DNA of 64,000 nt from Rhizobium sp. CIAT894. Its GTDB lineage: Bacteria; Pseudomonadota; Alphaproteobacteria; Rhizobiales; Rhizobiaceae. Positions 45,038 through 55,212 of this stretch are shown here, piece by piece; the stretch's first letter is position 1; the number at the start of each line of letters is the position of its first letter. The notes beneath the pieces were generated by a model that saw nothing but the letters and a program-made list of their open reading frames with translations, searched no databases and was not told the DNA's origin. The stretch is taken from the NCBI RefSeq assembly GCF_000172795.2, contig NZ_CP020949.1, forward strand, positions 209,668 to 273,667, read 5' to 3'. The position numbers and the translations under genes were made by a program.

Positions 45038-46552
45038 TTACGTCCTGGCGTACAGATCAGCGTATTGCTGCCGCAGGACGTTTTTCTGGACCTTGCCCAT
45101 CGTGTTGCGCGGCAGGTCGTCGGCAAAAATGATGCGCTTCGGCTGCTTGTAGCGGGCCAGACGATTCTGGAGTGCCCAGACGATCGCCTTTTCATCGACG
45201 GCCGCGCCGGGCTTGCACACGACGATGGCGGTCACGCCTTCGCCGAAGTCGGGATGCGGCACGCCGATCACTGCGCTTTCGATCACGCCGTCGATCTGGT
45301 CGATCTCGCCCTCGACCTCTTTCGGATAGATGTTGTATCCACCCGAAATCACGAGGTCCTTTCCGCGACCGACAATGTGGACATATCCGTCCTGGTCGAT
45401 CTTGCCAAGATCGCCGCTGATGAAGAAACCGTCGGCGGTGAATTCGGCCGCCGTCTTCTCCGGCATTCGCCAGTAGCCCTTGAAGACGTTCGGCCCCTTG
45501 ATCTCGATCATGCCGGTTTCTTCAGGAGCCAGCGTCAGGCCGGTGGCGGGATCGGTGACACGCACCGTCACGCCCGGCAGCGGGAAACCGACCGTTCCGG
45601 CGATCCGTTTGCCGTCATAGGGGTTCGACGTGTTCATATTGGTTTCCGTCATGCCATAGCGCTCAAGGATCGCGTGACCGGTGCGGGCCTGGAACTCGGT
45701 ATGTGTTTCTGCGAGCAGTGGAGCCGAACCGGAAATGAACAGGCGGATGTTGGCGACCGCCTCCCGGTTAAGGCGCGGGCTTTGCAGGAGGCGCACGTAG
45801 AAGGTCGGCACGCCCATCAGCATCGTTGCCCGCGGCATCAATGAAACCACCTCGTCGGCGTCGAATTTCGACAGAAGGAACATCGATGCGCCGGCAAGCA
45901 GTGTGACGTTGGTGGCGACGAACAGCCCATGCGTGTGGAAGATCGGCAAGGCATGGATCAGCCGATCGGCTGCGGTGACGCGCCAGTAGTCGCGCAAGGT
46001 CAGAGCGTTCGAGAGCAGGTTTCCATGGGTGAGCATCGCCCCCTTCGAGCGTCCCGTCGTTCCCGACGTGTAAAGGATCGCAGCAAGATCGTCGGCGGAG
46101 CGCGAGGCGTCGACGAAATCCGCCGGCTCGTCGCGCGCAAGATCAAGCAGCGAGCCACTACCATCGGCGTCGAGCGTTTCGACGATCGCACCATGGGTCT
46201 TGGCGATGTCCTCGATGCCCGCCTTGGCGGAGGGTGCGACAACCACCAAACGCGGTTCCGCATCTCCGATAAAGTAATCGAGCTCAGCCAGCGTATAGGC
46301 GGTATTGAGCGGCAGGTAGACCGCGCCGCTACGAAGACAGGCGAGATAGAGGATCAATGCCTCGGCACTTTTCTCGACTTGCACCGCAACCCGGTCACCG
46401 GGGCGAACGCCGAGCGTGTCCATCGCGCTGGCAATGCGGCCGGAAAGTGCGAGCGCGTCATCGTATGTCCATGTGCGCGTGCTATCGATGCGGATGAACG
46501 GTGCGTCCCCGGGCGCGGCGGCCCTTATGGCGTCGAAAAGATGGTTGCTCAC
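45038..46552 (-). CDS. matB: Malonyl-CoA synthetase
   Basis: A 504-residue acyl-CoA synthetase of the ANL superfamily that converts malonate, ATP and CoA to malonyl-CoA. P-loop-like ILYTSGTTGRSKGA near 160, GMTETNMNTSNPYDG near 300, ISGDLGKIDQDGYVHIVGR near 380 and the C-terminal Lys in PRNTMGKVQKN are all seen. ERYGMTETNMNTSNPY is characteristic of MatB. The GTG start overlaps the matA stop by four bases. Confidence 0.93.
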   Translation of the reverse strand: MSNHLFDAIRAAAPGDAPFIRIDSTRTWTYDDALALSGRIASAMDTLGVRPGDRVAVQVEKSAEALILYLACLRSGAVYLPLNTAYTLAELDYFIGDAEPRLVVVAPSAKAGIEDIAKTHGAIVETLDADGSGSLLDLARDEPADFVDASRSADDLAAILYTSGTTGRSKGAMLTHGNLLSNALTLRDYWRVTAADRLIHALPIFHTHGLFVATNVTLLAGASMFLLSKFDADEVVSLMPRATMLMGVPTFYVRLLQSPRLNREAVANIRLFISGSAPLLAETHTEFQARTGHAILERYGMTETNMNTSNPYDGKRIAGTVGFPLPGVTVRVTDPATGLTLAPEETGMIEIKGPNVFKGYWRMPEKTAAEFTADGFFISGDLGKIDQDGYVHIVGRGKDLVISGGYNIYPKEVEGEIDQIDGVIESAVIGVPHPDFGEGVTAIVVCKPGAAVDEKAIVWALQNRLARYKQPKRIIFADDLPRNTMGKVQKNVLRQQYADLYART

Positions 46553-47973
46553 TTTCGCCCTCCTCCAAGCGTTGAGTTCATGATGTTCGCAAACGGCCGG
46601 GAGCCTTGCTGGCGATTATCTGCGCGCCGACCGTCGCCGTTCTGGTTGAGAAAGCTCCTGACCTCCGTCGAGGCGATCACTTCGCCGCGTTGCGCCAGGG
46701 CCTCGTGATTGGCGACGATGTCGTCAAGCTTGTAGAGATAGTTGACCATCAGCCCATGCGCCTGCTCCATCGCCTTGGCCGAGCGGTCGCCGAGAAAGTT
46801 CAGTCTCTCGAGCCGGGCACCGTTGCCGAGATGGAACCGGGCGACCGGATCGACCGGGCGTCCCTCCGGCGTCCTTTCCGCGAGGAAGTAGCGCACCGCG
46901 AGCGGCAGCAACACGCGCTCCACCTCGGCTGCCGCATCATCGTCGTCAGCCCAGTTCGGATCGTCCAGCCGCATCAGCGTTTCGCGGGCCGCTTCAGACA
47001 GCAGGCTGTCGGGGGCGGAAGAACGCGCCTTGGCAAGCCAGCGGGCAAAGCCCGGAACGGGGGAAAGCGTCACAAAATTCTTCAGGCCGGGCAGATCCCT
47101 GCGCAGATCATCGACAACCTGCTTGATCAGGAAATTGCCGAACGAGATTCCCCGCAGGCCGTCCTGGCAGTTGGAGATCGAGTAGAAGACGGCCGTGGTC
47201 GCCTCGTCGGGACTGATCTGCGCCCGGCCCTCGTCGAGGACATCGGCGATCGCGCTCGGCACGGATCGTGTCAGCGCCACCTCGACAAACACAAGCGGCT
47301 CGTCGGCCAGGCGCGGGTGGAAGAATGCAAAGCATCGACGGTCGGCCGGTGCCAGGCGACGGCGCAACTCTTCCCAGCCGGCGATCTCGTGCACGGCCTC
47401 GTATTTGATGATCTTTTCAAGAATGTAAGCCGGCGTCGACCAGTCGATGGGGCGCAGCGTTAGGAAGCCACGATTGAACCAGGAGCCAAACAGATGCGTG
47501 AAGTCGGCGTCAAGCGCGTGATATTCTGCCGACCGATCCTTGGAGGCAAGAAGTTGCTCGCGCATCCGGACAAGCCGGGCGGTGCCGTTCGGTGCGTGAT
47601 TCAAACGGCGTAGGAGCTCCTGTCGGCGCGGCTCCGCGGCCTGATGCAGCGCAATGACCGCGGCAGAACTCTTGTCGGTGCGGTAGTGTTCGATCGTCTG
47701 CTCAAGCCTGGCCGTATCGGGTCCGAATTGTTCATGGAGCATGCTGAGGAAGGACTGGGCGCACACGCTTTCGAGCGCGCCCCAGCGATCGAGGATCTCT
47801 GCCGCAAGGGCCATGCCCGAGGCTTCGCCGCGACTTGATAGGAGCATTTCGCAAAGCTCCCGCAAGTCCACCTCGGCAACGACCTGAGGGGTGCGTGAGC
47901 CGGAAAACAGCAACTGGCGCCCGCGATCCGTGATGCTTTGCAGCATATCGGTGAAGAAAGAAGCCTCAGACAT
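46549..47973 (-). CDS. matA: Malonyl-CoA decarboxylase
   Basis: A 474-residue enzyme that decarboxylates malonyl-CoA to acetyl-CoA. An N-terminal helical domain is followed by the GNAT-like catalytic domain. Conserved segments are RRLAPADRRCFAFFHPRLADEPLVFVEVAL, FYSISNCQDGLRGISFGNFLIKQ with the catalytic Ser, and FVTLSPVPGFARWL. The start at 47973 follows AGAGGAGA; the frame extends 36 codons further upstream across the operator region without support. First gene of the operon. Confidence 0.93.
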   Translation of the reverse strand: MSEASFFTDMLQSITDRGRQLLFSGSRTPQVVAEVDLRELCEMLLSSRGEASGMALAAEILDRWGALESVCAQSFLSMLHEQFGPDTARLEQTIEHYRTDKSSAAVIALHQAAEPRRQELLRRLNHAPNGTARLVRMREQLLASKDRSAEYHALDADFTHLFGSWFNRGFLTLRPIDWSTPAYILEKIIKYEAVHEIAGWEELRRRLAPADRRCFAFFHPRLADEPLVFVEVALTRSVPSAIADVLDEGRAQISPDEATTAVFYSISNCQDGLRGISFGNFLIKQVVDDLRRDLPGLKNFVTLSPVPGFARWLAKARSSAPDSLLSEAARETLMRLDDPNWADDDDAAAEVERVLLPLAVRYFLAERTPEGRPVDPVARFHLGNGARLERLNFLGDRSAKAMEQAHGLMVNYLYKLDDIVANHEALAQRGEVIASTEVRSFLNQNGDGRRADNRQQGSRPFANIMNSTLGGGRK

Positions 47974-48084
47974 ACCATTCTCCTCTCTTCCGACGGCGAC
48001 CGGGTTTCGTGGGTACGCTGCTTCCCAACGGCCGGCTTCATCGCTAGTATGTAGATTGCCACTCTTCGTACACGAGGTCAACTA

Positions 48085-48098
48085 TCGTGTATACAAGA
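48085..48098. promoter_or_regulatory. MatR operator
   Basis: TCGTGTATACAAGA lies between matA and matR; read on the other strand it is TCTTGTATACACGA, which I recall as the MatR binding sequence described for Rhizobium leguminosarum. It is 32 bases before the matR start and 112 before matA, so it can control both promoters. Confidence 0.8.
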
Positions 48099-48129
48099 AT
48101 TCAATTTGTGTATTTGGAAAGCGACCTGA

Positions 48130-48780
48130 ATGTCCGAAAATGTCGGCCGATGGCTCCGGGATGAGATTGAAAATTCCATTCTTTCCAACGAGTTCCGACC
48201 CGGGGAAAAACTCGACGAAATGGTGCTTGCGACGCGTTTCGGGGTCTCCCGAACGCCAGTGCGCGAGGCGCTAATGCAGCTCGATGCGATCGGCCTCATC
48301 GAAATCCGGCCCCGCCGAGGTGCCGTGGTCATCGATCCTGGGCCGCATCGGGTCTATGAGATGTTCGAGGTGATGGCCGAACTCGAGGGCCTTGCCGGAT
48401 CGCTCGCCGCACGCCGGCTGGACAAGGCATCCCGCGAGGCGATCACCGCCACGCATAACCGCTGCGAGCAATCGGCCGGTGCCGGCGACAGCGACGCCTA
48501 CTATTACGACAACGAGGAATTTCATAAGGCGATCTATGCCGCGAGCCGAAGCGAATTTCTCGAGGAGCAATGCGCGCAGCTGCACCGGCGGCTGCGCCCC
48601 TACCGCCGCCTGCAGTTGCGCGTCCGCAACCGTTTGTCGACGTCCTTCTCGGAACATTGCGCGATCGTAGATGCGATCTTTGTCGGAGACGGAGAGGAAG
48701 CCCGCCGCCTGCTGCGGGGGCATGTCGGCATTCAGGGCGAGAGGTTCAGCGATCTGGTCGCAAGCATGGCGGCCAGATAA
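48130..48780 (+). CDS. matR: GntR/FadR family malonate regulator MatR
   Basis: A 216-residue repressor. The winged helix covers residues 5-70 (RPGEKLDEMVLATRFGVSR and TPVREALMQLDAIGLIEIRP), followed by an FCD ligand-binding domain with the metal-binding His residues (EEFHKAIYAAS, HRRLRPYRRL, FSEHCAIVDAI). It is divergent from matABC and presumably releases the operator when malonate is present. Confidence 0.92.
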   Translation: MSENVGRWLRDEIENSILSNEFRPGEKLDEMVLATRFGVSRTPVREALMQLDAIGLIEIRPRRGAVVIDPGPHRVYEMFEVMAELEGLAGSLAARRLDKASREAITATHNRCEQSAGAGDSDAYYYDNEEFHKAIYAASRSEFLEEQCAQLHRRLRPYRRLQLRVRNRLSTSFSEHCAIVDAIFVGDGEEARRLLRGHVGIQGERFSDLVASMAAR

Positions 48781-49636
48781 CACATTTAAATTTCAGCGTG
48801 GTAGATCTCAGGCAATCGGCCGCGTGCGCCGGTCAGATGGCGATCAGGATGATCTCTCGGTGAATCAGTAATGCTTCGAGAGCCGGCGCACGCGCGGGCT
48901 GGCAGATAGATGTCACACCGCGCAAGTTGGCCCATGCGCTCGGACGCGTATGAGTCGGGGCTCGAAGGAAAGACAACGGTACGGTACTGTTGATGAAAGT
49001 GCGGTTGTGGATAACCTCCCTGCTGCAGTCGGGGCTGGGATGATCACCGGATATGCAGCCTGAAGAACCGGGTGTCGTCCGAAGCGATGTGGATCGGGTG
49101 TTCAGTGCCGGGTCGGTTCCGATGGTTTGAGCGCGAGGGGGATATACTCAGAATGACTGCCGTCGCGGGCAGCGGGCCAGGTTATGTCTTCGCCTTCACA
49201 GTCTATTTGGAAGCTGTTGCAATTAGCCTCGGCTGGGTGCTGAGGCGGCTTCAGAGCTTGCGCGCCAAACCGTCGTTGGCCCCGGGCCGTCTTCTTGAGG
49301 AAGATGTTCGGTCACCATGAGAAATAAAAGGAGGCGGTCACCAGTCCGAATGGCACGACAGCGGCGGGTTTGTCGGTCTTGGAGGCGGATCACGGCCTGC
49401 CACATTTGTTAAGTCAATGTGTTAAAGCCGCACACGAGCGTGCCATTGAGCTTCGTACCGCCGAAAAATTGCGTTCGTGGGATAGCCAATTGGATTGTAC
49501 TCGGGGTGCACGCCGACAGAGTGCATCCAACCTAAGTGCAAATCGAAAGACGACATTTTCTCAAGCCTAAACGGTCGTTATCTTGTTGATTTCCACGGGG
49601 AACTGAGTCGCATCGTGTCAAGGAGCCAGCCAGAAA
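48781..49636. other. Region without a recognisable gene
   Basis: About 855 bases between matR and the end of trbI. On Ti-type plasmids traM, traR or other genes often follow trbI; here I see only short, motif-free frames on both strands. It may be an old insertion or deletion scar. Confidence 0.5.
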
Positions 49637-50959
49637 TCAAAACCGATAGTTGCCTGGAAAAACGATGTCCTGATCGACCAGCACATTGAACTTGTATCCG
49701 GGCCGTATTTCAAGCGTCGGCTGAACATCCATGTTCCGCTGAATCGTCTGGTCAGCAACCCGGCCGAACGTTTCGGCAAAATTCCGTCGTGTCGCATCCG
49801 AGGCGGTGCCCTGGGTGGCGAGCGTCGAACTCTGTGGAACAGCCATGTCGATGCCCGTTCCAATCAGGGCGATGAGCACGGCTGAGCCGAAGGTTCGGAA
49901 ATAATGGTTGTTCACCTTGTCGTTGAAGCCGCCATACCCTTGCGCATCCGTCCCCGACATGCCGGCGATCTGCAGTGTCGAGCCGTTGGGGAAGATGATG
50001 TCGGTCCACACGACCAGAACGCGTTTCTGTCCGAAGGACACCTTGCTGTCGTAACGACCGAAGAGTCTCGTTCCCTGCGGGATCAAGAGCCGATGTCCGG
50101 TGGCGCTATCGTAGACGTTCTGGCTCACCTGAGCGGTAATCCGGCCGGGAAGTTCGGAATTGATGCCAGTAATCAGTGTCGCGGGAATGACCGACCCGCG
50201 TTTCAGCTCGAAGGGCGATTGTTGGGGAACGACACTGTTGGGCAGATAGCCAAGCTCCTTCAGGTCGGCGTTGAAGAAGTCTTCCTTCGAGCCTTGCGCA
50301 TTGGGATCGACGTTTTGAGCACCGAGCCCTGCACGCAGCGCGGCCGCATAAAGATCGGGTGTGTTTCCCGTGTTTGTCGATTTTGTCGTCGCCCTTTCTT
50401 CCGCGTCCGCAGTGGCATCATTCCTCTCCGCCCGCGCTTCCAGCTTGCTCCGATCAATGGCAAGCGGCGCGTCGTAGGCCGCGTTGTTCGCCTGCAAGCG
50501 AGCCATGCGCTGGCGCTGCTGCTCCCGCAAGTACTGTTCTTGCTGTTCCCGCTTAAGCCGGGCACGCCAAACCTCTTCCGCTTCGAGGTCTCGACCTCGC
50601 TGCTGTACCTTGCGTTGTACCGGCTGCGGCGTGAAGGGATCGTTGTCCTTTTCATCGGCTTGTTTTGTCTCGACCGGCGTCGGCTGGAAGGTGGTCTGCT
50701 GCTGCGGCTCTCCGATAATACCATCGGTGACGCCGCGCTTGATCTGGTCGGCGAAGGTTGAGGCGGGGTTGCCCGAAGTCGTGTCCAGACCGTTGTCCTT
50801 GCCGAAGTAGAGCCCGCGGGAGGCAAGGCCATAAAAGATCACGCCAAGAAACGCGACCGCCAGAACGATAATGACGATGATCGGCAGCCGGTTGATCCGG
50901 CGCATGGCGGACCCGGCTTGGCTATTTTGCGTGCCGCCGAGATTGAGAGAATGCACCAT
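49637..50959 (-). CDS. trbI: Conjugal transfer protein TrbI
   Basis: A 440-residue VirB10-like outer-core component of the mating-pair type IV secretion system. A short cytoplasmic start is followed by one membrane helix (PIIVIIVLAVAFLGVIFYGLA), a proline- and glutamine-rich periplasmic linker, and the C-terminal VirB10 beta-barrel domain (LIPQGTRLFGRYDSKVSFGQ, GTDAQGYGGFNDKVNNHYF, and the antenna region). I take the ATG at 50959, preceded by GGGAGGA; a GTG overlapping the trbH stop is possible. It is the last gene of the trb operon. Confidence 0.93.
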   Translation of the reverse strand: MVHSLNLGGTQNSQAGSAMRRINRLPIIVIIVLAVAFLGVIFYGLASRGLYFGKDNGLDTTSGNPASTFADQIKRGVTDGIIGEPQQQTTFQPTPVETKQADEKDNDPFTPQPVQRKVQQRGRDLEAEEVWRARLKREQQEQYLREQQRQRMARLQANNAAYDAPLAIDRSKLEARAERNDATADAEERATTKSTNTGNTPDLYAAALRAGLGAQNVDPNAQGSKEDFFNADLKELGYLPNSVVPQQSPFELKRGSVIPATLITGINSELPGRITAQVSQNVYDSATGHRLLIPQGTRLFGRYDSKVSFGQKRVLVVWTDIIFPNGSTLQIAGMSGTDAQGYGGFNDKVNNHYFRTFGSAVLIALIGTGIDMAVPQSSTLATQGTASDATRRNFAETFGRVADQTIQRNMDVQPTLEIRPGYKFNVLVDQDIVFPGNYRF

Positions 50960-50970
50960 AGGATCCTCCC

Positions 50971-51447
50971 TCACCCGCGCCGCATCAGCGAGAGCGCGCT
51001 CGCTGGCGTCGCACCGTTTGCCGTTACCGTGTAGGCGCGGCCGATCTGGACGTTGTTTGTCGAAAGACGTGCCAGCACTTGACCGTCGAACGGCAGGATC
51101 ACATAGGCGAGTTGTATGACTTTCGTACTGCTATCGGTTTCCTGATCGGTGACGACGGCATAGCCCCATCCCTTCAGCGCCGCTTCCAGTGCTTGGCCGA
51201 AAGCCGAGGTATCTACTTTCAGTGCGACGGTCGCCTTTCCCGGCCCGATTTGTTCGGCAAGGCGGCTCACCATGTCGCCGGCGATGGCGCTTGCCGCGGG
51301 GCCGGAGATTTCTGACGGTGCGCTGCTGGCCACGATGCCATCGGTTCCGATCGACTGGCATCCGGAAAGAAGCATGGCGAGGCTGCAGGCTGCAGTAAAA
51401 CTGCGAATGGCTCGCAAGGGGCGCGAACGGGAGAGCACGACGTTCAT
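50971..51447 (-). CDS. trbH: Conjugal transfer lipoprotein TrbH
   Basis: A 158-residue lipoprotein. A signal peptide ends in the lipobox LLSGC; the mature part contains [20 protein letters not shown]. It probably supports the secretion channel in the outer membrane. The ATG overlaps the trbG stop (TAATG) and follows GGAGGGAGG. The open frame extends much further upstream but is antisense to trbG family sequence. Confidence 0.87.
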   Translation of the reverse strand: MNVVLSRSRPLRAIRSFTAACSLAMLLSGCQSIGTDGIVASSAPSEISGPAASAIAGDMVSRLAEQIGPGKATVALKVDTSAFGQALEAALKGWGYAVVTDQETDSSTKVIQLAYVILPFDGQVLARLSTNNVQIGRAYTVTANGATPASALSLMRRG

Positions 51448-52298
51448 TACCTCCCTCCCCTTCTGATCGTCACTTTCTCCTGTCTCCAGCCGACGCCGGA
51501 GACAAGCACCGCGCGATCGACATGGTAGTCGACGACCATCATGTCGCCCTTCATCCGGTAGTTGACGATGCGGTTCTGCCCACCGGAGGTCACGAACAGA
51601 ACAGGTGCATCCTGACCGGAAATCGAGCGCGGAAACTGGATGTAGGTTTTGAGCCCGTCGGAATAGACCCGGGTCGGCCGCCAGCCGGCCCTGCCCGAAA
51701 CGGAGTAGCTGAAGTTCAACTGCTCGGCGGGTATCCCTGCACCCGGGATGGTGCTGGCCTCCAGCCGGGCATTGATGTCGGCAAGCTTTGTCGAAACATC
51801 CTCGGGATATTCGAAGCCGACACGCGCCATATACTGCGTCGAATGGGACTTGAGCTGAATATGGTAGGTCCGCCTGGATGTCGTCACCACCATTGAGGTT
51901 ACAAGACCTGGCTCCGAAGGCTTGACGATCAGATGGATGGCCTGACCGCCGGCAGCGCCCGAGGTCGCCGGTTCGACCTTCCAGCGCACCGTGTCGCCGA
52001 CGAGCACGTCGCGGACCACCTCGCCGCCCTGCAGCTCGATATCGCAGACCTGCAGCGGCGAGCAAACAACGGATGGTTGGACCTCGCCATACAGAAAAAT
52101 CACCTTTCCGTCGGCACCCTTGGTCACCAAGCCGCGCGACCCGCGCCACTGGGTGGAGATGCCCATGCCTTTCGCCTCGTTGGCGGTGACGCCATCGGCT
52201 GCAGAAGCATGGAAGGGAATGAACAGTGAAGACGCCAACGTCCCCGAGGCGAGAGCGCCTGTCAGGATGGTCCGTGTTCTTCTGAGTGGGATGATCAT
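51447..52298 (-). CDS. trbG: Conjugal transfer protein TrbG
   Basis: A 283-residue VirB9-like periplasmic and outer-membrane channel protein with a cleavable signal peptide ([24 protein letters not shown]). Conserved VirB9 features are the beta-rich N-domain ([31 protein letters not shown]) and the C-terminal [19 protein letters not shown]. Confidence 0.93.
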   Translation of the reverse strand: MIIPLRRTRTILTGALASGTLASSLFIPFHASAADGVTANEAKGMGISTQWRGSRGLVTKGADGKVIFLYGEVQPSVVCSPLQVCDIELQGGEVVRDVLVGDTVRWKVEPATSGAAGGQAIHLIVKPSEPGLVTSMVVTTSRRTYHIQLKSHSTQYMARVGFEYPEDVSTKLADINARLEASTIPGAGIPAEQLNFSYSVSGRAGWRPTRVYSDGLKTYIQFPRSISGQDAPVLFVTSGGQNRIVNYRMKGDMMVVDYHVDRAVLVSGVGWRQEKVTIRRGGR

Positions 52299-52314
52299 GT
52301 TCGGGCCATGCCTT

Positions 52315-52977
52315 TCAAAGTTGTGCTGTCCAGTCGAAGTCGCGTAGATAGAGACCGATGGGGTTCACGCGGATGACGCCCTCGTCCTGCGGTGGGGTCA
52401 GGGTCACGGTGGCGATGCCACGGAAGCGGCGAACGGCGGTTTCCTTGCCGCGCCGGTCGCGCTCGAATTCGGTCCAGTCCATCTGGTAGCTCTGGTTCGA
52501 GAGCGCGACGATATTGTTGACCTCGATGGCAACGGTCGAGCTCTTCGCTTTCTCGAAGGGAGAGTTCGAGCGGAACCAGGCATTGACCTTCTCGGTCGCC
52601 GGATCGGATATCCTGAGCAAGCCATAGGTTCGGTCGATATACTGCTTCTGCACGACCGCATCCGGCGTCACACTCCGAAAATTCGAGACGAAGCTGCCGA
52701 GTGTGGCGCGCACCACCCGCGGATCGGCATATTCGATCTGCTGCGGGAAGCCGGCATTGACAGCCGTGCCGAGCTTGTCGACCTCGACGATATAGGGAAC
52801 GAGCTTTACCTGGGTGCTTTGGTAGAGCGCGTAGCCAAAGCCGATCACGGCCATGGTCATGCCGGCGATGCCGACGATGCGCCAGGCGGCAGCAGCCTTC
52901 ACGTAGGAGCCGTAGCGCTCGTTCCATTCGTTGCGCGCGGCGAGATAGGGATTATCAAGCGGGATGTGTCCGGCCAT
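52315..52977 (-). CDS. trbF: Conjugal transfer protein TrbF
   Basis: A 220-residue VirB8-like bitopic inner-membrane protein. The cytoplasmic start [21 protein letters not shown] precedes one membrane helix ([20 protein letters not shown]) and a periplasmic NTF2-like domain ([20 protein letters not shown]). It nucleates the channel between TrbL and TrbG/TrbI. Confidence 0.94.
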   Translation of the reverse strand: MAGHIPLDNPYLAARNEWNERYGSYVKAAAAWRIVGIAGMTMAVIGFGYALYQSTQVKLVPYIVEVDKLGTAVNAGFPQQIEYADPRVVRATLGSFVSNFRSVTPDAVVQKQYIDRTYGLLRISDPATEKVNAWFRSNSPFEKAKSSTVAIEVNNIVALSNQSYQMDWTEFERDRRGKETAVRRFRGIATVTLTPPQDEGVIRVNPIGLYLRDFDWTAQL

Positions 52978-52994
52978 CGATGATCGGCCTCCAG

Positions 52995-54185
52995 TTATTT
53001 AGTCTCGTTGATCGGCGGTGTTGGAAGAGTCGGTGCGGCCCGACCCGATTGCTGGTCGAGTTTGGCATTGGCGAGCCCGAGCAGCGATCCGGCATAGGCG
53101 CCGGGTGAACCGACCGCCTTATCCTTGGCGGCCGAGCCGACGGCACCAGCCGCACCGCCAATCCCGGCCTCCATTCCGCGCATGGCCGCACTGCCAAGGG
53201 ATGCACCCCCTGCCCTCGCCGAACTTGCAGCCTGGAAGCCTCTGCTCGCTGCCCCTGCGGCGAGGAAGCCGGCACCTGCGGCGAAGGATGCAGCCTGTCC
53301 GCCGTGGCGGATCGCTTCCATGCCGCCTGAGACCGAGGCACCTTGAACCACGCCCTGCAGGATGGGCGGCACATACATGGCGATGACGAAGACGACGACC
53401 GAGATGCCGGCGATCGCGAGCGTGGTGATGAACTGCTCCGAGGTGGCTGTCGGTGCCTCGGCGAGGCCCAGCAGGATGTCCGAGCCGATCTTGGCGATCA
53501 TGACCAGCGCCATCAGCTTCATGCCGACCGAGAAGGCGTAGACCAGATATTTGATGGCAAAGTCCTTGGTATAGGACGTGCCGCCCAATCCGAGCATGAT
53601 CATGCCGGCGAGCAGGCCGACATACATCTCGACCATGACCGAGACGAAGATGGCGGCAACGAGCGAAAAGCAGACAACGACCACGACCATTGCGAAAACG
53701 GCGGCAATCGCCAGCGCATTGTCTTCCCAGAGCCCGAACTTCGCCTGCTCGGACATCTTGGTCGCGATACGGATGCCGGCATCGAATATGTTGGCCGGGG
53801 AGGCCGACCCGCCGCCGGCGCCGATCTGGTAAAGGCTATCGACCACGGCTTTTGCAAAGGCCGGCCCCTGGTCGAGGATGAAGGCGAAGAGCCCGATGAA
53901 CATGATGCGTTTCACGAGCTCGGCAAACCAGCTGTCGAGCGAGGCTGCGTTGATCGCCAGCCATACGGCGGCGATGCCAACCTCGATTCCGGCAAGGATC
54001 CAGAACAGCGAGCGCGCCGCGTTCATAACCGTGGTCTCCCAGCCCTTGGCGGCAGCGACCACGGAGTTCTCCAGAGTGGTGAGCACCTCACCCTGTTGCG
54101 CCACTGCCGGCGCGCTCACGATGAGGAGGATGCAAATCGTCGCGAAGGCGAGTTCGAGGCGCCGGGAAGGAGGAACAATCACCAT
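52995..54185 (-). CDS. trbL: Conjugal transfer protein TrbL
   Basis: A 396-residue polytopic VirB6-like inner-membrane protein. A signal-like N-terminus is followed by several membrane helices and [20 protein letters not shown], and the C-terminal third is rich in Ala, Gly and Ser. It forms the inner-membrane pore of the mating channel. The start overlaps the trbK stop by seven bases. Confidence 0.93.
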   Translation of the reverse strand: MVIVPPSRRLELAFATICILLIVSAPAVAQQGEVLTTLENSVVAAAKGWETTVMNAARSLFWILAGIEVGIAAVWLAINAASLDSWFAELVKRIMFIGLFAFILDQGPAFAKAVVDSLYQIGAGGGSASPANIFDAGIRIATKMSEQAKFGLWEDNALAIAAVFAMVVVVVCFSLVAAIFVSVMVEMYVGLLAGMIMLGLGGTSYTKDFAIKYLVYAFSVGMKLMALVMIAKIGSDILLGLAEAPTATSEQFITTLAIAGISVVVFVIAMYVPPILQGVVQGASVSGGMEAIRHGGQAASFAAGAGFLAAGAASRGFQAASSARAGGASLGSAAMRGMEAGIGGAAGAVGSAAKDKAVGSPGAYAGSLLGLANAKLDQQSGRAAPTLPTPPINETK

Positions 54186-54406
54186 CGCGGCTTCATCTCC
54201 TGGCCGCCGCGGATGTCGCGGGTGGTGTCACCGCCGAAGAATTTTTCTCGGTGTTCGAGGCGGTCCGCAGCAGAGGCGGGCTGCGTCGAAGCTTCGCCCG
54301 CACCGAACATTGCGACCGGATGTGGCTGCACGATCCACGTGATGATGCCGGCACTAACCGCAAACGCGGCAACAACCGTGAGGATGATGACGACACGCGG
54401 GCTCAC
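54179..54406 (-). CDS. trbK: Entry-exclusion protein TrbK
   Basis: A 75-residue membrane-anchored protein starting at a GTG that overlaps the trbJ stop. One hydrophobic segment (VVIILTVVAAFAVSAGIITWI) is followed by a polar tail ending REKFFGGDTTRDIRGGQEM. TrbK prevents redundant uptake of the same plasmid. Its last residues repeat the TrbJ C-terminal motif (DIRGGQxMxPRW). Confidence 0.85.
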   Translation of the reverse strand: MSPRVVIILTVVAAFAVSAGIITWIVQPHPVAMFGAGEASTQPASAADRLEHREKFFGGDTTRDIRGGQEMKPRW

Positions 54407-55212
54407 CAGCGGGGCTCCATCGTCTGCCCGCCGCGGATGTCATGCTCGGTTCCGCTAAAAAACTGTTCACGGCGCGCCTGGGCGAGATCCTTTTGCGCCT
54501 GCTCCGACTGGAACCAGGTGCCCATCATCGTCATTTGCTGGGATACGAGGCCACGCAGTTTCTGCATCTGTGCGACCTGCTGGGCGGCGATCTGGTGTCC
54601 AACCTGCAGCGCCTTCATCTGCCCGTCTGCCGTCTCCGACATCGAGCGCAGCGATGACATCGTGCTTTCTTCGCTCGAGAATTGCTCGGCCGTCAGGTTC
54701 GCGGCCTTCAAGGATCCTGCAATCGTATCGCGGTTGGTGTCGGACCAGTTCTGATAGGTGGACGAGAAGCTTGCGCCATCAGGCAGGTTGCTCTTCATCT
54801 CGGCAAAGCTCTGGAAACGCTGCTTGAGCACGTCGTCGATATTGCCCATCGAGAAGGCGACCCCCTGCCCCTGGGCCACAACGCTCTGCAGGTTCTGGAG
54901 ATCGCTTTCGACCTGGCCCCAGATGTGGTTTGGCAATTGCGCCGTGTTCTGCAGCATATTGTTGTAGATATTGATCTGGTTCTGGATCTGCTCGGCCAGC
55001 TGCGAGATCTGGGTAATCTGGTTGTTGACCTGCTCAGCCGACTTGCCGACGAGCGAGATCAGCTCGGCATTGTTGGCAAGCTGCGTCCATTCGGTTGCCT
55101 CCCCCGTCACACCGCCGGCAGAAGCCTGAAGCGGCAAGGCGATCGCAAGCGCGGTGGCAACGACGACGACCATGGGTACGGTCTCATGATGTCGGGAAAA
55201 GTGTCTCGGCAT
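54403..55212 (-). CDS. trbJ: Conjugal transfer protein TrbJ
   Basis: A 269-residue VirB5-like minor pilus protein. A signal peptide (VPMVVVVATALAIALPLQASA) is followed by long Gln- and Asn-rich helices (QVNNQITQISQLAEQIQNQI). The ATG at 55212 lies after GGGGGA and inside the end of trbE. The C-terminus ends in DIRGGQTMEPRW, shared with TrbK. Confidence 0.91.
   Translation of the reverse strand: MPRHFSRHHETVPMVVVVATALAIALPLQASAGGVTGEATEWTQLANNAELISLVGKSAEQVNNQITQISQLAEQIQNQINIYNNMLQNTAQLPNHIWGQVESDLQNLQSVVAQGQGVAFSMGNIDDVLKQRFQSFAEMKSNLPDGASFSSTYQNWSDTNRDTIAGSLKAANLTAEQFSSEESTMSSLRSMSETADGQMKALQVGHQIAAQQVAQMQKLRGLVSQQMTMMGTWFQSEQAQKDLAQARREQFFSGTEHDIRGGQTMEPRW

Noticed and set aside
44334..45152. 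272-codon plus-strand frame
   Set aside because: It is antisense to matC and the matB end, highly polar, with no family signature.
48781..49636. traR or traM after trbI
   Set aside because: No LuxR-type helix-turn-helix or TraM-like frame is visible on either strand.
53343..54458. 371-codon plus-strand frame
   Set aside because: It is a His/Asp-rich antisense shadow of trbL and trbK.
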